DNA of 64,000 bases from an uncultured Clostridia bacterium (GCA_946407745.1 CAMJPQ010000002.1:85787-149786), one strand, 5' to 3'; counted from the first letter of the stretch, positions 44,567 to 53,648 are shown. The notes: generated from the sequence alone by a model not told the origin. Numbers and translations: made by a program.

Positions 44567-45316
44567 ATGAAACGCGTGTTCGCGCTGATGTCGCTGCTTG
44601 TGCTGCTTTTGCCGGCGTTCTCGTCCTCTGAAGAGGACGAGCCTTCGCCCAAAAAGAAGAACGGTGCCATTGTGATCGAGCTGAACTGGCGAAACGATGA
44701 GGATCAGCTGGAGCCCGTTGAACTCCTTGAGCTGGGCGCTATCGAGACACTTGTCAGAAAGGAAAACGGTGAGGAAGAGCTTGTGGCGACCTCGCGCGTC
44801 ACATGGGACACCAATGCCGATGAGGAGCAGCGCGTTGCCTATATCTTCGCGTCCAACGCGGACAAGGTGACTCTCCGTTTGACCAGGGCAGGCAAAAGCC
44901 GCATCCTGAAGCGGGTCTCCACCGGTCATGTTGCGTTTGTGTTTGACTATCACAGCGACTACACTGGCGTCATCATTGACGGCACCAGCGGTTATGTGAA
45001 CACCTCGCTGCTCAGGTTCCTTGACAGGCACGCAGATACCACCCCCGGCCTGCTGACCTACGGCGGCTCCACCGACCCAAAGAACAAGGTGAAGCTGCGC
45101 CAGTCCGGTTCGCGTGCGGGCAAAGTGCTCACATCTCTTCCGGCTGGCATAAAGGTTTACGTCTACCAGACTGAAGGCGATTACTCCGAGGTGGAGGCTG
45201 GCGACTGGCACGGCTGGATCCAGACCCAGTATATCAGCCCGTGGACAGAGCCCTCCGAGGCAGTCCCTGAAGTGCCGGAAACTGTTGAGGAACTTCCGCT
45301 GGAGGGTGATTTGTAA
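44567..45316 (+). CDS. Exported SH3-like domain protein
   Basis: 249 aa from ATG 44567 with AAAGGAG upstream. The signal peptide is MKRVFALMSLLVLLLPAFSSS, followed by an acidic/lysine-rich linker and a beta-rich middle domain of unknown type. A bacterial SH3 domain covers about 180-230 (KVKLRQSGSRAGKVLTSLP through HGWIQTQYI). It lies between argH and tyrA, and its stop overlaps the tyrA ATG (TAATG). A wall-associated role is likely; no enzyme motif seen. Confidence 0.7.
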   Translation: MKRVFALMSLLVLLLPAFSSSEEDEPSPKKKNGAIVIELNWRNDEDQLEPVELLELGAIETLVRKENGEEELVATSRVTWDTNADEEQRVAYIFASNADKVTLRLTRAGKSRILKRVSTGHVAFVFDYHSDYTGVIIDGTSGYVNTSLLRFLDRHADTTPGLLTYGGSTDPKNKVKLRQSGSRAGKVLTSLPAGIKVYVYQTEGDYSEVEAGDWHGWIQTQYISPWTEPSEAVPEVPETVEELPLEGDL

Positions 45317-46149
45317 TGAATGTCGGTATTATCGGGCTGGGACTCATCGGAGCCTCGATGGCACGAACGATCCACCTCCACACAGACTGTAAGGTGTGGG
45401 GAACGGATCTGTCCGAAGAGGTCATGCGGGAAGCCGTGCTTACCGAAACAATCGACGCCCCATTGAATGATAGTCTTCTCCGCCGGTGTGAGCTGGTGCT
45501 GGTTGCACTGTATCCCGGCGAGATAATCCGCTGGGTGGAGCTGCATGCCGACTGCTTTGCGGAGGGCTGCACCGTGATTGACTGCGGCGGAATCAAGCAG
45601 AGAATCGTCTCCGCGCTCCAGCCCCTTGCGGATACGAAAGGCTGGCATTTTATCGGCGGCCACCCCATGGCCGGCAGGGAGTTTTCCGGCATCAAGTATG
45701 CCAGGGATGATCTGTTTGATAATGCCTCCATGATTCTCACACCTTCTGAGCATGAGGATCCCGCTGTCTGCCAGAGAGCAAAGGAATTCTTCCTGGACCT
45801 CGGTTTCCGGCGCGTACAATTCACCACTCCTCTGGAGCATGACGAAATGATCGCCTACACCTCGCAGCTGGCACATGTGGTCTCATCCGCCTATGTCAAG
45901 TGTCCTCTGGCCAGCAAGCACAGAGGCTTCTCGGCAGGCTCCTTCGCAGACATGACCCGAGTTGCGCGTTTGAATGAGGACATGTGGACGGAGCTGTTTC
46001 TGGATAACCGGGACGCGCTGCTGCCGGAGGTTTCCGGCCTCATTGAAAGGCTGACGGCTTACCGTGACGCGTTGGAGGCGCAAAATGCTGAGCAGCTTAG
46101 AGCGCTGCTGCGTGAAGGCCGGGAAATCAAGGAGCAGCTTTCGGAGTAG
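45316..46149 (+). CDS. tyrA: Prephenate dehydrogenase
   Basis: A 277-aa NAD-dependent enzyme of tyrosine synthesis that turns prephenate into 4-hydroxyphenylpyruvate. The dinucleotide fold starts MNVGIIGLGLIGASMART; GGHPMAGREFSG contains the catalytic His; the helical C-terminal domain (about 170-275) is complete, and no ACT or chorismate mutase domain is attached. GGAGGG lies 9 nt before ATG, inside the end of the SH3 gene. RecQ follows after 5 nt. Confidence 0.9.
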   Translation: MNVGIIGLGLIGASMARTIHLHTDCKVWGTDLSEEVMREAVLTETIDAPLNDSLLRRCELVLVALYPGEIIRWVELHADCFAEGCTVIDCGGIKQRIVSALQPLADTKGWHFIGGHPMAGREFSGIKYARDDLFDNASMILTPSEHEDPAVCQRAKEFFLDLGFRRVQFTTPLEHDEMIAYTSQLAHVVSSAYVKCPLASKHRGFSAGSFADMTRVARLNEDMWTELFLDNRDALLPEVSGLIERLTAYRDALEAQNAEQLRALLREGREIKEQLSE

Positions 46150-46154
46150 GCGGA

Positions 46155-47837
46155 ATGGATAAATATGACGTACTGAAACAGTATTTCGGCCACAGCAGCT
46201 TCCGTGACGGACAGGAACCACTGGTCAACGCACTGCTGAACGGTGAGGATGCGCTTGGCATTATGCCCACCGGCGCCGGAAAATCCGTCTGCTACCAGGT
46301 GCCGGCACTGCTGCTCCCGGGCATCACACTGGTCATCTCTCCGCTTATTTCTCTCATGAAAGACCAGGTCGCAGCCCTGATCAGCGCAGGTGTGCCGGCT
46401 GCCTACCTGAACACTTCACTGACGCCCGCCCAGCTGGAGACGGCTACGGCCAGGGCTGCCCAGGGCGCCTATAAAATCATCTATGTTGCGCCGGAGCGCC
46501 TGGATACAACCTCCTTTCGCCGCTTTGCGCAAAATGCAGCTATCAGTCTGCTGGCGGTGGACGAGGCCCACTGTGTGAGCCAGTGGGGGCAGGATTTCCG
46601 GCCGAGCTATCTGAGAATTGCCGATTTTTGCTCATCACTCCCCCATCGTCCGCCCATCGGCGCCTTTACAGCGACTGCCACGCAGCGTGTGCGGCAGGAT
46701 ATTGTCCGCCTGCTCTGCCTGAATCATCCCCGCACTGTTGTCACCGGCTTTGACCGGCCAAATCTCTACTTCGAGGTGCTGAGGCCCAGGGACAAGAAAG
46801 CCGCCCTGACAGAAATCCTCGCACGGCAGGAAGGCCGCTGCGGCATTGTGTACTGCGCCACACGAAAAACTGTGGAGCAGGTGGCTGCGCTGCTTGACGC
46901 TAAGGGCTTCTCGGTTGGGCGCTATCATGCCGGTCTCAGCGTGGAGGAGCGCCGGATGAGCCAGGAGGATTTCCAGTATGACCGCATTCAGGTCATCGTG
47001 GCGACTAACGCGTTTGGCATGGGGATTGATAAGCCCAACGTCCGCTTCGTCATCCACTACAATATACCGCGCTCGATGGAAGCTTATTACCAGGAGGCTG
47101 GCCGCGCAGGGCGGGATGGTGACCCGGCGGAGTGTGTTCTGCTCTATTCCGGACAGGACATGATCACCGCACGGTGGATGATCGAGCACAGTGAGGTCAA
47201 CGAAGACCTGACACCGGAGGAGCAAACCCGTAAGCGCTCTGATGACTACCGCCGACTTGAGCAGATTGCCTCCTGGGCGCAGAGGAGAAGCTGCCTGAGA
47301 GCCGGTTTTCTGCGGTACTTCGGGCAAAACGCCCCCGACGGGTGCGGTCATTGTTCAGCCTGCCTAGGGCCCAAGTATTCCTTCGCGGCCTCGCAGTCAA
47401 GTAAAGCAGTCCGCCCCGCATTTGGAAGACAGCAGAGTGCTGCGGAGGCAAACCCATGGCCGGATCATGATGTTCCAGCCTGGAGTGGCCGGCGCGACGG
47501 CGAAGACGGTAATGATACCAATCTCTACAGCGAAAAGCCTGAGCTCCTTCCAATGAAAAAGGGGTATCGGCCAGGTGCCGGTGTTATGAAGGAAGCCGAA
47601 TCAGTCAATCCGGAGCTGCTTGAGCAGCTGCGCCGTGTGAGGGCCTCTCTGGCGGGGAAGCTGCGAATGCCGGCATATATCGTCTGCGACGACAAGGCAC
47701 TGCGGGACATGGCCGCCAAGCTTCCACATACTGTGGAGGAGATGACTGAGGTATACGGCTTCGGTACAGTCAAGGCAAAGAAATACGGCCCGGCCTTTGT
47801 CAAAGCGATCTCTGCATGGGAGACAGCTTCCCGGTAA
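46155..47837 (+). CDS. recQ: RecQ-family DNA helicase lacking the winged-helix domain
   Basis: A 560-aa 3'-5' helicase for repair. The helicase core is normal: GAGKS (40-44), DEAHCVSQWGQDFRPSY, GAFTATATQRV, then domain 2 with QEAGRAGRDGDPAECVLLYS. The zinc-binding cysteines follow (SCLRAGF and CGHCSACLG), but the winged-helix part of the RQC region is absent. In its place is a low-complexity linker of about 90 residues, and then an HRDC domain (about 485-555, LRMPAYIVCDDKALRDMA). It resembles short RecQ forms of some Firmicutes. No frameshift is evident, so this looks like the natural form. Confidence 0.88.
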   Translation: MDKYDVLKQYFGHSSFRDGQEPLVNALLNGEDALGIMPTGAGKSVCYQVPALLLPGITLVISPLISLMKDQVAALISAGVPAAYLNTSLTPAQLETATARAAQGAYKIIYVAPERLDTTSFRRFAQNAAISLLAVDEAHCVSQWGQDFRPSYLRIADFCSSLPHRPPIGAFTATATQRVRQDIVRLLCLNHPRTVVTGFDRPNLYFEVLRPRDKKAALTEILARQEGRCGIVYCATRKTVEQVAALLDAKGFSVGRYHAGLSVEERRMSQEDFQYDRIQVIVATNAFGMGIDKPNVRFVIHYNIPRSMEAYYQEAGRAGRDGDPAECVLLYSGQDMITARWMIEHSEVNEDLTPEEQTRKRSDDYRRLEQIASWAQRRSCLRAGFLRYFGQNAPDGCGHCSACLGPKYSFAASQSSKAVRPAFGRQQSAAEANPWPDHDVPAWSGRRDGEDGNDTNLYSEKPELLPMKKGYRPGAGVMKEAESVNPELLEQLRRVRASLAGKLRMPAYIVCDDKALRDMAAKLPHTVEEMTEVYGFGTVKAKKYGPAFVKAISAWETASR

Positions 47838-47845
47838 ATGAAACC

Positions 47846-47874
47846 TTTCATACAGATGAATTAACGTATATAAT
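47846..47874 (+). promoter_or_regulatory. Promoter of the SurA-like exported-protein gene
   Basis: TTTCAT, 17 nt, TATAAT, about 90 nt before ATG 47965. Confidence 0.68.
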
Positions 47875-47964
47875 TGATCATTTCTGAAGCCGGTGAAACG
47901 GCTGCTGCCATTTGTGTTCATGAAAGACTGATCATTCTGCCTGAACTGATGTGGAGGTGTCATC

Positions 47965-48648
47965 ATGCTCAAACGTATGCTCTGCCTGCTTCTGCTGCCA
48001 GCACTGCTGTGCAGCGCCGCTCTTGCGGATGAGTACTTTACCGAGACAGCTTTCATCCTGAATGGAACAGTCATTACACCGGCGCAGCTGTCCGCTGCGC
48101 TCCGCTTTGATCTGTTTGACGCCGCCGCTTCCTGTGCGGCAAACGGGTACGCTTACTCCATTGTCGACCCGGACAATATCGTGGACGCGCTGGACAAAAC
48201 TCTTTTTGAGCTGCAGTCCGATATCATCATGCTCCAGTGCGCGGAGGAAATGGGGCTGACTGAGCTGAGCTATTCAGATCTCGTTTCTGTGATGAAGGAT
48301 GCCGAGTCTCAATGGCAGCGTTATACAGACATCATCGGCAGTGAGAACGGCCTGGCCTATCTGCCGGCGGGCTTCCATAAACCGGAAGAGGGCGCAGACA
48401 GCGAGGAAATCACCCGACTTTACCTGGCAGGCTTTGGCGTGACGATGGACGAACTGCTCAGCCGCGCCTACAATGACATGGTGGAACAAAAGCTGAAAGC
48501 GGCCGTTACCGCTGAGATGGCTGACATCACAGAAGAAGAGCGCACCGAAGCGTACGCCAACTGGCTGGTAGAGCAGTTTGATTATGCCAGCCTTGAGGAG
48601 GACAGCATCGGCATCGCGGAGGCCTGCGTACGTCTCTGGCCACAGTAA
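47965..48648 (+). CDS. Exported protein with SurA/PpiD N-domain-like helices
   Basis: A 227-aa protein with signal peptide MLKRMLCLLLLPALLCSAALA. The next part, ETAFILNGTVITPAQLSAAL, resembles the start of SurA-N-type chaperone domains, and long helices follow (about 60-210), with no PPIase domain. It could be a foldase-like chaperone without the isomerase part, or an unrelated helical protein. GGAGGTG lies before ATG. The next gene is 85 nt away. Confidence 0.5.
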   Translation: MLKRMLCLLLLPALLCSAALADEYFTETAFILNGTVITPAQLSAALRFDLFDAAASCAANGYAYSIVDPDNIVDALDKTLFELQSDIIMLQCAEEMGLTELSYSDLVSVMKDAESQWQRYTDIIGSENGLAYLPAGFHKPEEGADSEEITRLYLAGFGVTMDELLSRAYNDMVEQKLKAAVTAEMADITEEERTEAYANWLVEQFDYASLEEDSIGIAEACVRLWPQ

Positions 48649-48698
48649 GGCAGTGCTTGATCTGGCTGCTTCTGAATACTGACCTGTTGATTAAATAC

Positions 48699-48716
48699 GC
48701 CGCGCAAATGCGCGGC
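48699..48716 (+). other. Small GC hairpin before the GH27 gene
   Basis: GCCGCGC-AAAT-GCGCGGC ends 8 nt before the GGAGG of the GH27 gene and has no T-run. It may be a leader structure or a weak terminator of the upstream gene. Confidence 0.45.
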
Positions 48717-48733
48717 AGTCAATGGAGGAAATA

Positions 48734-50008
48734 ATGAAAAAACGTGTTTTTACCCGTCCGCCCATGGGCTGGAACAGTTATGACAATTATGATACCAACG
48801 TCAATGAGGAGCAGGTGCTCGCGAACGCCAGAGTAATGAAGGAAAAGCTGGCGCAGTATGGATGGGAATACGTTGTGGTCGACATACAGTGGTATGCCGC
48901 CAACACCGGCTCACAGCGGCCCGAGGTGCAATACATCCCCTTCGGGCAGAGCAATCTGGATGAATACAGTCGTTTCTGGCCGGATGAAACCAAGTTTCCT
49001 TCTTCCGCAGGCGGGAAGGGCTTCAAGCCGCTCGCGGATCAGCTGCACGCGATGGGGCTGAAATTCGGCATCCACATTATGCGCGGCATTCCGCGCCAGG
49101 CAGCGCATGAGCACCGCAAGGTGCTCGGGACTGATTTGACAGCGGATCTGATTGCCGATCCCGCCTCTATTTGCCGCTGGAATCCCGACATGTACGGCGT
49201 AAAGAACACAGCAGCGGGACAGGCCTATTATGACAGCATACTGCGCCTGTACGCGGACTGGGGCGTTGACTACATCAAGTGCGACGACATCTGTAACACC
49301 AACATGTGGCCGGACGGCTGGCATGGCGCGGATGAGATGGTGATGCTGCGCAAAGCTGCCGACAAGGTAGAGCGTGATATCGTGATCAGCCTTTCCCCCG
49401 GCCCGGCGCTGGTGGAACACAGCTGGCACTATGCGGTGAACGCCAACCTGTGGCGCATCACCGACGACCTTTGGGATGACTGGAAGCTGGTAAAGGACAT
49501 GTTCACCCGCTGCGAAAAATGGCAGGACCATGTGCGCATGGGCAACTATCCCGATTGCGATATGCTGCCGTTGGGCCATATCGGTGAGGTGTTCGGCAAC
49601 GGGCGCGAGAGCAACCTCACAGAGGATGAGCAAAAGGCCATGATGACGCTGTGGTCCCTGTTCCGTTCTCCCCTCATGATCGGGGCGGATCTGACCAGGC
49701 TGGACGCACAGACGCTGAAGCTGCTGACCAACCGCGCTGTGCTGGACATGAACCTGGAGGGCCAGACTCCCCGCCAGCTGGAGCGTGATGACAGTCACGC
49801 CGTATGGCTTTCGGAGGGTGAGGGGCAGTGCTTCGCGGCGCTGTTCAATCTTTCCGATGATGTTCAGGAGCTGACGTTACCCTTGGATGATATTGGCTCC
49901 TCCTTCCGCGAGGCTCATGAACTGTGGACCAGGCGCACCAGCCTGATCGGGGATTCGCTGCAGACCACAGTGCCGCCGCACGGTGTAGCGGTGTTTCAAT
50001 TAAAATGA
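48734..50008 (+). CDS. Glycoside hydrolase family 27 (alpha-galactosidase-like)
   Basis: 424 aa from ATG 48734, with GGAGG directly upstream. The start PPMGWNSYDNYD is the GH27/36 hallmark. The nucleophile is the Asp in DYIKCDDICN (about 180) and the acid/base Asp lies near ITDDLWDDW. LMIGADLTRLDAQTLKLLTN closes the barrel, and a beta domain follows. It should release alpha-galactose (or N-acetylgalactosamine or another sugar) from oligosaccharides with retention. No signal peptide. The CDD in place of the more usual YDN after the nucleophile may indicate altered specificity. Confidence 0.85.
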   Translation: MKKRVFTRPPMGWNSYDNYDTNVNEEQVLANARVMKEKLAQYGWEYVVVDIQWYAANTGSQRPEVQYIPFGQSNLDEYSRFWPDETKFPSSAGGKGFKPLADQLHAMGLKFGIHIMRGIPRQAAHEHRKVLGTDLTADLIADPASICRWNPDMYGVKNTAAGQAYYDSILRLYADWGVDYIKCDDICNTNMWPDGWHGADEMVMLRKAADKVERDIVISLSPGPALVEHSWHYAVNANLWRITDDLWDDWKLVKDMFTRCEKWQDHVRMGNYPDCDMLPLGHIGEVFGNGRESNLTEDEQKAMMTLWSLFRSPLMIGADLTRLDAQTLKLLTNRAVLDMNLEGQTPRQLERDDSHAVWLSEGEGQCFAALFNLSDDVQELTLPLDDIGSSFREAHELWTRRTSLIGDSLQTTVPPHGVAVFQLK

Positions 50009-50022
50009 CCCAGAGGTCTGAC

Positions 50023-51669
50023 ATGATACGATTTTCCACAAAACAACTGCCGCCTGTGCTCACTACTCTGCTGGCCACACTGCTGCTGGCGGTGTTTCCG
50101 ATCGCCTGCGATTTCACCTACAGTCATATCACCCGTTCCAAGTGGATCATCGCGCTGTACCTTGGCGCAGTGTGCTTTGCAGGCGGACTGTCACTGCTAG
50201 TTATGCAGGTGCTTCCGCATCAAAAGAGTGCGGATATGGCAGCATCATCCGCATGTAAAAGCTGGTATCAGCGGCTTTGGGTGTGGTTCAGAACCCCCGC
50301 GGTTTGGCTGTCGCTCTGCCTCTTTCTTTGGATGGGGCTCTCCTGCCTGTTCGGCGCGGACCGTGACCTGCAGCTGCTCTACGGGCCAGACCTGGACCTT
50401 GCCGCAAGCGATGTCGGCGCGGAATGGCACTTTGTAACCTGGCTCGGAGACGGCCGCTATGAAGGGTACAGCACGCAGCTGTGCTATCTGGTCATCTGCC
50501 TCGCCTTCACCTTCTGTGTCCCCAGAGAAAAGCCCCTGGTGACCGCTGTCGCCCTGGGCCTGACCGCTTTCCTGGCCATCGTGGCACTGCAGTACACAGG
50601 TGCCAACCCCCTGGGGCTGTTCCCGAAGGGCAGAAGCATCTATACCAACTACGAGTTTCAGGGCACCATCGGCAATATTGACATGATCACAGCCTATCTA
50701 GCCATTGTTGTGCCGCTGCTGATCAGCTTCTGGGTGCTTCATGGCGGTGTGCTTGGCGGCATAACGCTGGCCACAGGGGTACTTGGAGTGCTCTATCAGA
50801 TTATGACAGATGTACAGGCAGGTCTTTTGGCAATTGCCGGGGGTGTTGTATTGCTTGTCTGCGCTGCTTTGATCGATTGGCGGCGGACAAAGGTTACCGC
50901 TCTCAAGGGACTGCGCTGGCGCAGCATCGCCGCGCTATCCGGAATCATCCTGTGCTTCTTCCTGCGGCGCGTGTTTTACCTTCCCTGGCTGGATGGCGAC
51001 CCCACGGCGGAGCGTGCCACGCTGGTCCTGCCGGGCGGGCTTCTGCCCTGGGCAGCGCTGCTGGCGGCCGGCCTACTGGCTGCGCTGAGTGTCTGGCTGA
51101 TTGGCTGTGACAGCGGCGGGCTGCATTGGAAGGCCGTGCTGGCGCTGCTGCTTGTGCTGCTCGTGCTGGCCCTGGCGCTCACCGCCTTCCTCCCCATCAA
51201 TGAGCGCTTCGGCGGGCTGTGGGAGCTGCACGAGATATTGAACGGACGTGCGCAGGATTCTTTCGGCAGCTGGCGTTGGGGCATCTGGCGTTGCACACTG
51301 GATATGAGCCGCGAAAATCTGCTTTTCGGCGGAGGTCAGGATTGCTTTGAAGATATGATGGATACCTATCTTTTTGAGCACGATGTGACGCTGGGTGAGC
51401 ATTATGACAATCCGCACAATCTGTTCCTGACCATACTGGCGAACAACGGACTGCCGGGTATGCTGCTGTATATCGCGCTTCTTGCGTATGTCATCACTGC
51501 CTGCCTGAGGCGCGGCGGCTTTGGCTGGGCAGTTGCCGCCTCCCTGATCTGCTATGTCATACAGGGCATGTTCACCTTCTCCATCTGCATTACCTCTCCC
51601 ATGGCCTGGTGCGTTATCGGCATGGCCGGCGCATACAGCTTTAAGCAGAGCAAAAAAGTCCAGTGCTGA
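50023..51669 (+). CDS. O-antigen ligase/polymerase-like membrane protein
   Basis: About 548 aa with ten to twelve membrane helices. Near the C-terminus NPHNLFLTILANNGLPGMLLY matches the Wzy_C motif of O-antigen ligases and polymerases. Such proteins join or polymerise lipid-linked glycans at the outer face of the membrane. A hydrophilic loop lies at about 100-150 and another at about 390-480. ATG 50023 has AGAGG 6 nt upstream; ATG 50005 overlaps the GH27 stop. The rfb genes at the window end fit a surface polysaccharide, but they are 10 kb away. Confidence 0.78.
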   Translation: MIRFSTKQLPPVLTTLLATLLLAVFPIACDFTYSHITRSKWIIALYLGAVCFAGGLSLLVMQVLPHQKSADMAASSACKSWYQRLWVWFRTPAVWLSLCLFLWMGLSCLFGADRDLQLLYGPDLDLAASDVGAEWHFVTWLGDGRYEGYSTQLCYLVICLAFTFCVPREKPLVTAVALGLTAFLAIVALQYTGANPLGLFPKGRSIYTNYEFQGTIGNIDMITAYLAIVVPLLISFWVLHGGVLGGITLATGVLGVLYQIMTDVQAGLLAIAGGVVLLVCAALIDWRRTKVTALKGLRWRSIAALSGIILCFFLRRVFYLPWLDGDPTAERATLVLPGGLLPWAALLAAGLLAALSVWLIGCDSGGLHWKAVLALLLVLLVLALALTAFLPINERFGGLWELHEILNGRAQDSFGSWRWGIWRCTLDMSRENLLFGGGQDCFEDMMDTYLFEHDVTLGEHYDNPHNLFLTILANNGLPGMLLYIALLAYVITACLRRGGFGWAVAASLICYVIQGMFTFSICITSPMAWCVIGMAGAYSFKQSKKVQC

Positions 51670-51716
51670 CAGGCGAACAAAGCCACCTGCGGCACAGCGT
51701 TTCGCAGAGATTGAAG

Positions 51717-51745
51717 CACCCCACCGCGATGCACACGGTGGGGTG
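51717..51745. terminator. Bidirectional hairpin between convergent genes
   Basis: CACCCCACCG pairs with CGGTGGGGTG around a 9-nt loop, extended by weak pairs. It lies between the ligase-like gene and the small helical protein gene. The T-run is poor on both sides. Confidence 0.7.
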
Positions 51746-51763
51746 TTGTGATGTTTCCGGGAA

Positions 51764-52027
51764 TTACTTGCCGAACAGCGCCTTGATCTTGTCAAGAATG
51801 CCTTTGGCATCGCCGCCGACCAGCTCTTCCAGGTTGAAGGAAGACAGGTCGATGTTCAGCTTGGCAGCCACGCCTTTTACAACCTCAATGAGCTGAGAGG
51901 GATTCAGAGCATCTCCGGTCAGCAGGCCTTTCACAGTGGCCACGGGGTCCTTGGTGAACTTCTCGATCAGAGAAGTGTCGAGATTCAGTTTGCTCACAAG
52001 CTCAGCAATGATTTTCTGCAGATCCAT
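51764..52027 (-). CDS. Small helical protein, 87 aa
   Basis: From ATG 52027 (AAGGAGGG upstream) the product is MDLQKIIAELVSKLNLDTSL..., acidic and helix-rich, ending ILDKIKALFGK. No membrane helix, signal or Cys is present. Similar short helical proteins occur in Clostridia without known function. It has its own strong promoter and a terminator hairpin, so it is a real single gene, likely well expressed. The ORF track began 180 nt too early. Confidence 0.75.
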   Translation of the reverse strand: MDLQKIIAELVSKLNLDTSLIEKFTKDPVATVKGLLTGDALNPSQLIEVVKGVAAKLNIDLSSFNLEELVGGDAKGILDKIKALFGK

Positions 52028-52076
52028 GGTAACCCTCCTTGCATATTCGGACGAATTATTACCAGAAACCACCAGC

Positions 52077-52105
52077 ATTATAGCGCGATGCTTCGCAAAA
52101 ATCAA
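52077..52105 (-). promoter_or_regulatory. Promoter of the small helical protein gene
   Basis: On the minus strand TTGATT, 17 nt, TATAAT, about 50 nt before ATG 52027. Confidence 0.78.
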
Positions 52106-52172
52106 GCATAGATTGTTGAGCCGCACACGTTGCCCGGCCATTCCGCAGTCATGCATCAGGCAAAGCGGCAGT

Positions 52173-53648
52173 TCAGACAGTATCCTGCTCCGGCGTGAAC
52201 AGAACATGTTCGATATCCACCCAGCCTCCCTGTCTGCCTGTGCTGTTCAGCGCGAAAACACCGGGCCTTGCGCTGCACCAGCCGCCACAGGTAAGCGGAT
52301 AGCTGTCCCCAAGCTGTGTGAGGCCATCTCGATCAGTGCCGTACCAGAAGGCCGCCTTCCCGTCCGACACGCGCAGCCGCAGTAGTGCGGACCGTTTTGA
52401 CCACGGGATGCTGCAAATGGTTTTTTCAGTTACCCGTTCTTTTTCCCAGCGGCTGATCTCCTCAGCACACCCGGCAACCAGTCTGATTTCTCCCTTTGTC
52501 AGCGCAAGGTAATGATAGCTGTATCCCATCACCGCAATACCGGCCATATCGCCTGCGTCCGCATGCAGTGAAAGAGGCACATCCATACAGAAGCAGCGGC
52601 TTTGCATCAGCTGGGACATGAACTGGCCCGCATGAAACAGGTTGTCCGCCGGCGCGCAGTGCAGGCGAAGTCCCGGCTTCAGCTCGGTGTACCATGCAGA
52701 CCTTGGATTGGCCTGCCACTGCCACTGCAGGCCCAGGCCGTTCTCAAAGGTATCCGACGTCGGTATGCCTGCCGCAGTGGGCGCAAAGCCGGTTTCGCCC
52801 TCGGTGACTGCTTCTCCTTTCTTGCCCATTACCGGCCAGCCGTCCGACCAGTCCACCGGCTGCAGGTGCGGGACACGGCCGTATTCTTCCACGTCCTGAA
52901 AATGGATGAACCAGTCTTTTCCGTGTCCATCATCGAACCAGCCACCCTGATGCGGGCCGTTGATCGGGCTGTTGCCCTGACGCAGCACGACGCGGCGCTC
53001 GTAAGGGCCGAAGCGGCTGTCAGAGCAAAGCGCAAGCTGGTACCCTGGCTTTACGCCGCCAGCCGGGCAGAGAATCCAGTATTTACCGTCACGCTTGTAG
53101 AACTTCGGTCCTTCCACCGTCACATCACCGTGGTCTGCACCGTTATAGACAAGCTTCCCTTTATCCAGCACACTGAAACCGTCCGCGGAAAGCTGGTGCA
53201 CATAGAGCATATTGTTAATACCTGCGCGGCTGGCTGCGAGGCCGTGAACCAGCCAGGCCGTACCGTCTTCCTCAAACAGTGGGCACGGATCAATCCACCC
53301 GACAACATCCTTGACGTAATGGAAGGTCCATTCCCCCACCGGATCCTCCGTGGTGAAGGCGATCAGCCCTTCGTCCGGCAGGCAGACGTAAACATAGAAC
53401 AGACCATTGTGCCAACGGATGCTCGGAGCCCAGGTGCCGCGCTTGTGCGCAGGCGAATCATACTGCGGAAAGGGAAGATGGCTGGCTGCGTAGCCGATCA
53501 GTTCCCAGTGAACCATGTCTTTGGAATGCAGCACGGGGATACCGGGCAAATAGGTAAAGGAGGAGGAAATCATATAGAAATCCTCCCCGACCCTGATCAC
53601 GTCAGGGTCAGAATAATCGCCGTACAGAATCGGGTTCGTATAATGCAT
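52173..53648 (-). CDS. Glycoside hydrolase family 43 (beta-xylosidase/arabinofuranosidase-like)
   Basis: A 491-aa inverting glycosidase. The five-blade propeller begins NPILYGDYSDPDVIRVGEDFYM with the general-base Asp. The second Asp is in GWIDPCPLFEEDG and the general-acid Glu in VEGPKFYKRDGKYW. A C-terminal beta-sandwich (about 300-490) as in long GH43 beta-xylosidases completes it. No signal peptide, so it works on imported xylo- or arabino-oligosaccharides. The ribosome site is TGGAGA. It follows the aldo/keto reductase gene after 54 nt, under the same promoter. Confidence 0.88.
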   Translation of the reverse strand: MHYTNPILYGDYSDPDVIRVGEDFYMISSSFTYLPGIPVLHSKDMVHWELIGYAASHLPFPQYDSPAHKRGTWAPSIRWHNGLFYVYVCLPDEGLIAFTTEDPVGEWTFHYVKDVVGWIDPCPLFEEDGTAWLVHGLAASRAGINNMLYVHQLSADGFSVLDKGKLVYNGADHGDVTVEGPKFYKRDGKYWILCPAGGVKPGYQLALCSDSRFGPYERRVVLRQGNSPINGPHQGGWFDDGHGKDWFIHFQDVEEYGRVPHLQPVDWSDGWPVMGKKGEAVTEGETGFAPTAAGIPTSDTFENGLGLQWQWQANPRSAWYTELKPGLRLHCAPADNLFHAGQFMSQLMQSRCFCMDVPLSLHADAGDMAGIAVMGYSYHYLALTKGEIRLVAGCAEEISRWEKERVTEKTICSIPWSKRSALLRLRVSDGKAAFWYGTDRDGLTQLGDSYPLTCGGWCSARPGVFALNSTGRQGGWVDIEHVLFTPEQDTV

